Shown here one piece after another: positions 59,450 to 64,000 of a DNA stretch of 64,000 nucleotides. A program made the position numbers and the translations under genes. This DNA comes from Delphinus delphis (Eukaryota; Chordata; Mammalia; Artiodactyla; Delphinidae): assembly GCF_949987515.2 (NCBI RefSeq), contig NC_082684.1, positions 16,359,701 to 16,423,700 of the forward strand, written 5' to 3'. Numbering within the stretch: the first letter of the stretch is position 1; the number at the start of each line of letters is the position of its first letter. The notes under the pieces are model-generated. The model made no database searches, was not told the DNA's origin, and was given only the letters and a program-made list of their open reading frames with translations.

Positions 59450-60200
59450 TAATTTCAGATAGGAATAAGTGAAATGAAGATAAAGACTGTGAGAAGGTGG
59501 GCAATGTTAAATAGAGTGGCTCTATCAATTTCAGATGGAAAGAACAATATCAGATAGAGGGAAAGAGTGAAAGACTTAGAGAAATTGACCTCTGAGCTGA
59601 GATGCAAATAATAAGAGGTCAGCCCTTTAAGATCTGGGGGAAAGATTCAGGAAGATGGCACAGAAAGTACAGCCTAGAGGAGGGAAAGAGCTTGGCAATT
59701 ACTAGAAAAAGAAAGAAGGCCAGTGAGCATGGAAGACCATAAGGGGGTGGGTGGGGGATCTAGAAGAAGGTGGTGTTGGGACGGAGGGCTTGACGGTCGC
59801 TGTAGAAAGTGGGATTTCATGCCAAAGGCAAAAGGAACCACTGCAGGGTTTGAGGCAGGGCAGTCAAAGACTGGGGCTGGAGAATGGAATGTCATGGGAT
59901 AATCCATTGCTGAGGAAGCAGGGGTTCTGTCTGGAGGTGAATGACCAAGGCCAGGTGAGAGATAATCATGACTCAGTCTGGTGCAGAGACAGTGGGAATG
60001 GAGAGAAATGGACGGATTCAGGATGTATTGATATTTTGGAAGTAAATCTGATAGGACTTCCTGACTAATTGGATGTGGGGAGTAAGGGCCAGAGAGAAAT
60101 CAGAAACTATTGCTGGATTTTTGGCTTGAATGACTATGTGAGTGATTGTATGAGGGTGGGTAGACTAGGATAATGTGGATTTGGAGGGAAAAAATTAGTA
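59450..60200. repeat. Old mammal-wide repeat, family not named
   Basis: tcaggatgtattgatatttt (60018), then cctgactaattggatgtggg (60060) and ctggatttttggcttgaatg (60113) recall a widespread old mammalian repeat. A 105-codon frame (59751-60068, +) crosses it and is not a gene in my view. Confidence 0.45.
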
Positions 60201-61419
60201 ATTTTATTTGGAATATGTTTAGACTATTAAATGTCATTTGGAAATGTGAAGTTTTAGGTATTTAGGTGGCCTTTTCAGGGAATGTTTGTGCTTTCTGTAA
60301 AGCTTTTAAAAACCAAAAAGCATATTTTGTGGAGTTCGACCTTCCTAGAACTCTATGCTGGGAACTACTATTCTTGTTCAATGCTTTCATTATACATGAA
60401 AAAACATTTAGAAATGTGATTTCCTCTGTGAGTTAGTGGTGGAGCTGACCCTAGAACCTGCACTTACTGACTTATTTATTGATGAGCTATCTTTCTATTC
60501 TGAACATTAATCCCAAGATTGTCTCTATAATTAGAAGAGTCTTCAGAAAACCTAAGCCTAACAATGCCTTTTGGATGAACAAGGATTTTGTTTTCATGCA
60601 AATGTGGCCTCATAAATAAAGAATGGGAGGTGGAAATGGATAAAGGGCCAAGCTGTGGAAATGAATACATTTTCCTAAATACCACAGCTTCTTAAGGGAC
60701 TGTCTGCCCATCTGGGTTTACTGGGACTGCCAGGGAAAAAGAGATCAAGGGATCATGTCCAAAGAGTAGGCCTTGTCAGGGATGATATAATTGTTTAAAT
60801 GTGTATTATTGGGATCCTGTCTGAATCCATATTTTTCAGCCTAAGGGGTTGGGAGTGGACAGGGAAGCCATTCGTGGTTCCTGAGAAACCATGACTACAA
60901 ATCCCGAACAAACCTGTACACAGTGTCCCATAAAAATCTCATTACTCACCTATGTTCTCTCTGAATCAGCACTCTGAGCTGTGTCATAGATATCCTGTAA
61001 ATTATGCAGTTATAAATTTCTTATTTGTAACATCTTTCAGAAGGTAGCTACAGACGCAGGTAATTTTTTTCCCCTTCTGCTCAACTCTGTAGCCGCTTAC
61101 TTTCTGATTTTGTTTTGATTCTTCTGAGCATCTCTGAAAACCTCAGACCTGTTGTCGACTGGCTCAAGAGTATCTCTGAGTAGGTTCCAATTAATTCAGA
61201 TTGCCTCCTTGACCTGATAGCAGGGGAAGCTGGAAATCAACCATGTGTCAGGAATTATGCCAGACATCGGGAACCAAGAGGTGAAAGAGACAGACCCCAG
61301 TTAAAGATGCCCATGGAGAACTAAGAAAGTCAGTGAGGACTGTACAGCATGAAAAGACCTATTGCAGGGATTTGCACAGGGCATTGATGAGCATGGAGGA
61401 AGCATCTAACTCAGCTTGG
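60201..61419. other. Unique DNA with a weak old repeat near 61220
   Basis: aaccatgtgtcaggaattatg near 61239 is MIR/L2-like. No gene is seen. Confidence 0.45.
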
Positions 61420-62000
61420 GTAACATCCTGTTCTTCCTCTGTGTCCAGCCCTTCCCATTTGAGAGACTTTGCACATGCTCTTCCCCCTGCCTGGGATACT
61501 GCACCCAAGGTTTTTGCAGGATTGGCTCCTTCTCTTACTAGGTCTCAGCTCAGGTGTCTCTCCTTAGAGGGCCTTTTCTGGACCACCCTACCAAGTCACG
61601 CTTGCCTTGTCCATCACACTCTATCACAACCCTGAGTTTTGTTTTCTTTGTAGCTCGTATCTCGTATGTCCATTCTTGTTTATTCTCTGTCTCCTTCCTA
61701 GAATGCAAACTCCATGCAAGCAGGGACTTTTTTTTTTTTTGTGGTACACGGGTCTCTCATTGTTGTGGCCTTTCCCGTTGCGGAGCACAGGCTCTGGACG
61801 CGCAGGCTCAGCGGCCATGGCTCACGGGCCCAGCCGCTCTGCAGCATGTGGGATCCTCCCGGACCGGGGCACGAACCCGTGTCCCCTGCATCGGCAGGCG
61901 GACTCTCAATCACTGCGCCACCAGGGAAGTCCAAGCAGGGACTTTGATTCATCACAGTATGTCCGGCACCTAGCTCAGTCTCTGGCACATGGAAACTTCT
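61420..62000 (+). repeat. L2 LINE 3' end split by a CHR SINE
   Basis: ctttgcacatgctcttcccc (61468), ggccttttctggaccaccct (61570) and gaatgcaaactccatgcaag, then after the SINE gactttgattcatcacagta and tagctcagtctctggcacat. The L2 reads straight through once the SINE is removed. Confidence 0.75.
61731..61932 (-). mobile_element. CHR-type SINE inside an L2
   Basis: Reverse orientation. The exact 13-base target duplication aagcagggacttt lies at 61718-61730 and 61933-61945. Confidence 0.95.
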
Positions 62001-62225
62001 AGCACTCCTGATTAGAGAATGTGCAGAGACAAGGAGGGATGAGAGAGAGCAGAGCATGAGGGTTTCTCACGGTCCACAGTGGGATCTGTGTAGGGTGGGT
62101 GTGCTGATGGTGGTGGGAGGCGAACGGTGAGCTTGCTGGGGAAGATGGGTGATGCAGGCTTTGTTATTTCCCAGCTGTATAGTCTTAGGAGAGACATTCA
62201 GTCTCTCCAAGCCTCTAGTTCTCCA

Positions 62226-62585
62226 CTTCATTTTTTTATTTTCTTCTTTTTTTTTTTTAACATCTTTATTGGAGTATAATTGCTTCACAATGGTGTGTTA
62301 GTTTCTGCTTTATAACAAAGTGAATCAGCTATACATATACATATGTCCCCATATCTCCTCCCTCTTGCGTTTCCCTTCCACCCTCCCTATCCCATCCCTC
62401 TAGGTGGTCACAAAGCACCCAGCTGGTCTCCCTGTGCTATGCGTCTGCTTCCCACTAGCCATCTATTTTACAGTTGGTAGTGTATATATATCCATGCCAC
62501 TCTCACTTCGTCCCAGCTTACCCTTCCCCCTCCCTGTGTCCTCAAGTCCATTCTCTATGTCTGCATCTTTATTGCTGTCCTGTCC
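62226..62585 (-). mobile_element. 5'-truncated L1 3' end, reverse
   Basis: Poly-T, then catctttattggagtataat and gtgaatcagctatacatata, the reverse of the L1 ends at 6087 and 21500. The 11-base target duplication ctagttctcca lies at 62215-62225 and 62586-62596. Confidence 0.9.
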
Positions 62586-62596
62586 CTAGTTCTCCA

Positions 62597-63518
62597 TTTT
62601 AAAATGGAATTTCTAAAACCCAACTCTTGGAATTGAAATGGGGCATTAAATGTGCACATGTGCATGAAAATCCTGTGGAAACTACCAAGTGACCTATTCA
62701 TATGTTCAGCATTTAATATTATTATCCTGTACCTACAGGGTCTAGGTCTTGACAATTCAGAGATTAATGAAGATGTGCTCTCTGCCCTTGAGTGACCCAT
62801 GTTCGGTAAGGAAGAGAGACCTGTAAGAGGCCATAAAGGGAATCTTACATGACTGTTACCTCAAGGCCTCTCAGCCCCGGTATCCAACCTCCAGTTAGGA
62901 CACAACAGCACTGTGTTTTGTCTTTATCAGCACTGGGACCCTCCTTGAGGACAGCAGTACGTCTTCATGTTTCCAGCAGGCCTGAAGGGTCTCTCTGGAT
63001 CCACCTACTCAGAAGGTCCTACCTCTTCCCTGGACTGGAGGGGTCAGGCCCATCTTCAAACTGTGGGATCACGAATCCTGGGCCTCCAGACCTTGTAACC
63101 AGAGTTTCCTTTTACAGCAGGTGGGTTCATTATTGTCCTCACATCATCTCTTCTAGATGCTTGTTCAATCAGTGGCCGTTCTGATGTGACTCTCCCTGCT
63201 TGGTCTATGCGGGTTTTATTCTGTGTTCTCTCTTTACCACCCTATTTCTTTTTCCTCTTCCAAACTCTCTTTTCTTTGATACATTTTGTTCTGCCTAGAT
63301 TTGCTTTTTACAAACTACTGTGGTTCTTTGTGGCTTGGGACTCTGTTTTATACCCCTTCTGGTTTCTAGAGCCTAGCAGTGTCCACAGAAATCTATATGT
63401 CCCCAGAATTTTATCCATCCCCCATGATTGTTTTAGGCGCCACATATGGCAGCGTGTCTGTTTCTAAGCTGATTCTGACATTAGACTGAAAACTTTTTCA
63501 AGCAAGGACTTGGTCTTT
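62597..63518. other. Unique DNA
   Basis: A MIR-like scrap may lie at 62690-62830. Frames at 62849-63184 and 63186-63467 (+) are C/T-rich and have no known domain. Confidence 0.45.
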
Positions 63519-63710
63519 GTTTTCTTTTCTGGATGTGGACCATTTTTTTTTTAAGTCTTTATTGAATTTGTTACAATATTGCTTTTGTTTTATGTTTTTT
63601 GGTTTTTTGGCCACAAGGCATGTGAGATAGTAGCTCCCCAACCAGGGATCGAACCCGCACCCCTTGTATTTGAAGGAGAAGCCTTAACCACTGGACCACC
63701 AGGGAAGTCC
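63519..63710 (-). mobile_element. tRNA-derived SINE, (gtccagtgg) subtype, reverse
   Basis: aagtctttattgaatttgtt, then ccccaaccagggatcgaacc (reverse of box B) and ccaccagggaagtcc. The exact 16-base target duplication caaggacttggtcttt lies at 63503-63518 and 63711-63726. Confidence 0.93.
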
Positions 63711-63726
63711 CAAGGACTTGGTCTTT

Positions 63727-64000
63727 ATCGCCTTTTTACCTTCTTGTCGCGGCATGTGTTGGCACAGTGTGGACGACTGATCATTGTTTATGGGGCGGTG
63801 GTTTGATTGGCTGCAGCAATGATAGTGACTTCAAACCCATCCTCTGCTCTTCATTGGAGCTAAGTAAAATATTCAAGTTAACAGCCTCTTCTTTACCTCC
63901 CTAAAACCAGACAGGATGATGCAGCTACCTTTAGGAATGGTGGGTAAAGAGGAGAAGATGCTGTATTTTACTGTCATACTTCTAGTTTCAAGGTTTCTCA
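63727..64000. other. Unique DNA to the window end
   Basis: No gene or named repeat is seen. Confidence 0.5.

Overview
This window looks like non-coding nuclear DNA of a mammal, most probably a cetacean and perhaps a toothed whale. The main evidence is 13 tRNA-derived SINEs of the CHR type, with a head close to ggcttccctggtggcgcag, a GGTTCRANYCC-like box B and an A-rich tail. Most have intact target-site duplications. I see no Alu, rodent B1/B2 or BovB elements. Old mammal-wide repeats (MIR, L2, MER5, Tigger, MLT1, MLT2/ERVL, L1) fill much of the rest. This species call rests on repeat types recalled from knowledge, not on a search.

I recognise no host protein-coding gene. Almost all open frames are short, overlap on both strands, or run through SINEs, which give the same peptides again and again. 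Two short stretches have good splice-site consensus on both sides (50572-50670 and 22300-22353) and are listed as candidate exons only. The window is probably intergenic or a large intron.

Layout. 1-6660: LINE-1, with an antisense 5' part, then a long decayed sense element broken by a SINE, then two further 3' pieces. 6660-12000: mostly unique DNA with one LTR-like block and one small DNA transposon. 12000-20900: SINE, MLT1 LTRs, MIR, L2, a Tigger MITE, an antisense L1 inside a MIR, and three MER5 elements in a row. 21500-25100: an L1 end, a MIR that is the likely source of a 104-base block, a SINE, a DNA transposon and a second Tigger MITE carrying the copied block. 25100-37270: sparse repeats, an inverted SINE pair, microsatellites and a run of MIRs. 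37270-43438: an old ERVL provirus with both LTRs, a primer site and a decayed pol region ending in a dUTPase-like remnant. 43440-52000: MIR, L2, an MLT2 solo LTR and the most unique-looking stretch, with a candidate conserved element near 45.6 kb and a candidate exon near 50.6 kb. 52000-64000: six SINEs, MLT1, antisense LINE, hAT, L2 and L1 ends.

There are no genes acting together here. The most unusual single item is the exact 104-base copy of part of a MIR (21875-21978) inside a Tigger MITE 2.6 kb away (24494-24597). I did not find a new biological system.
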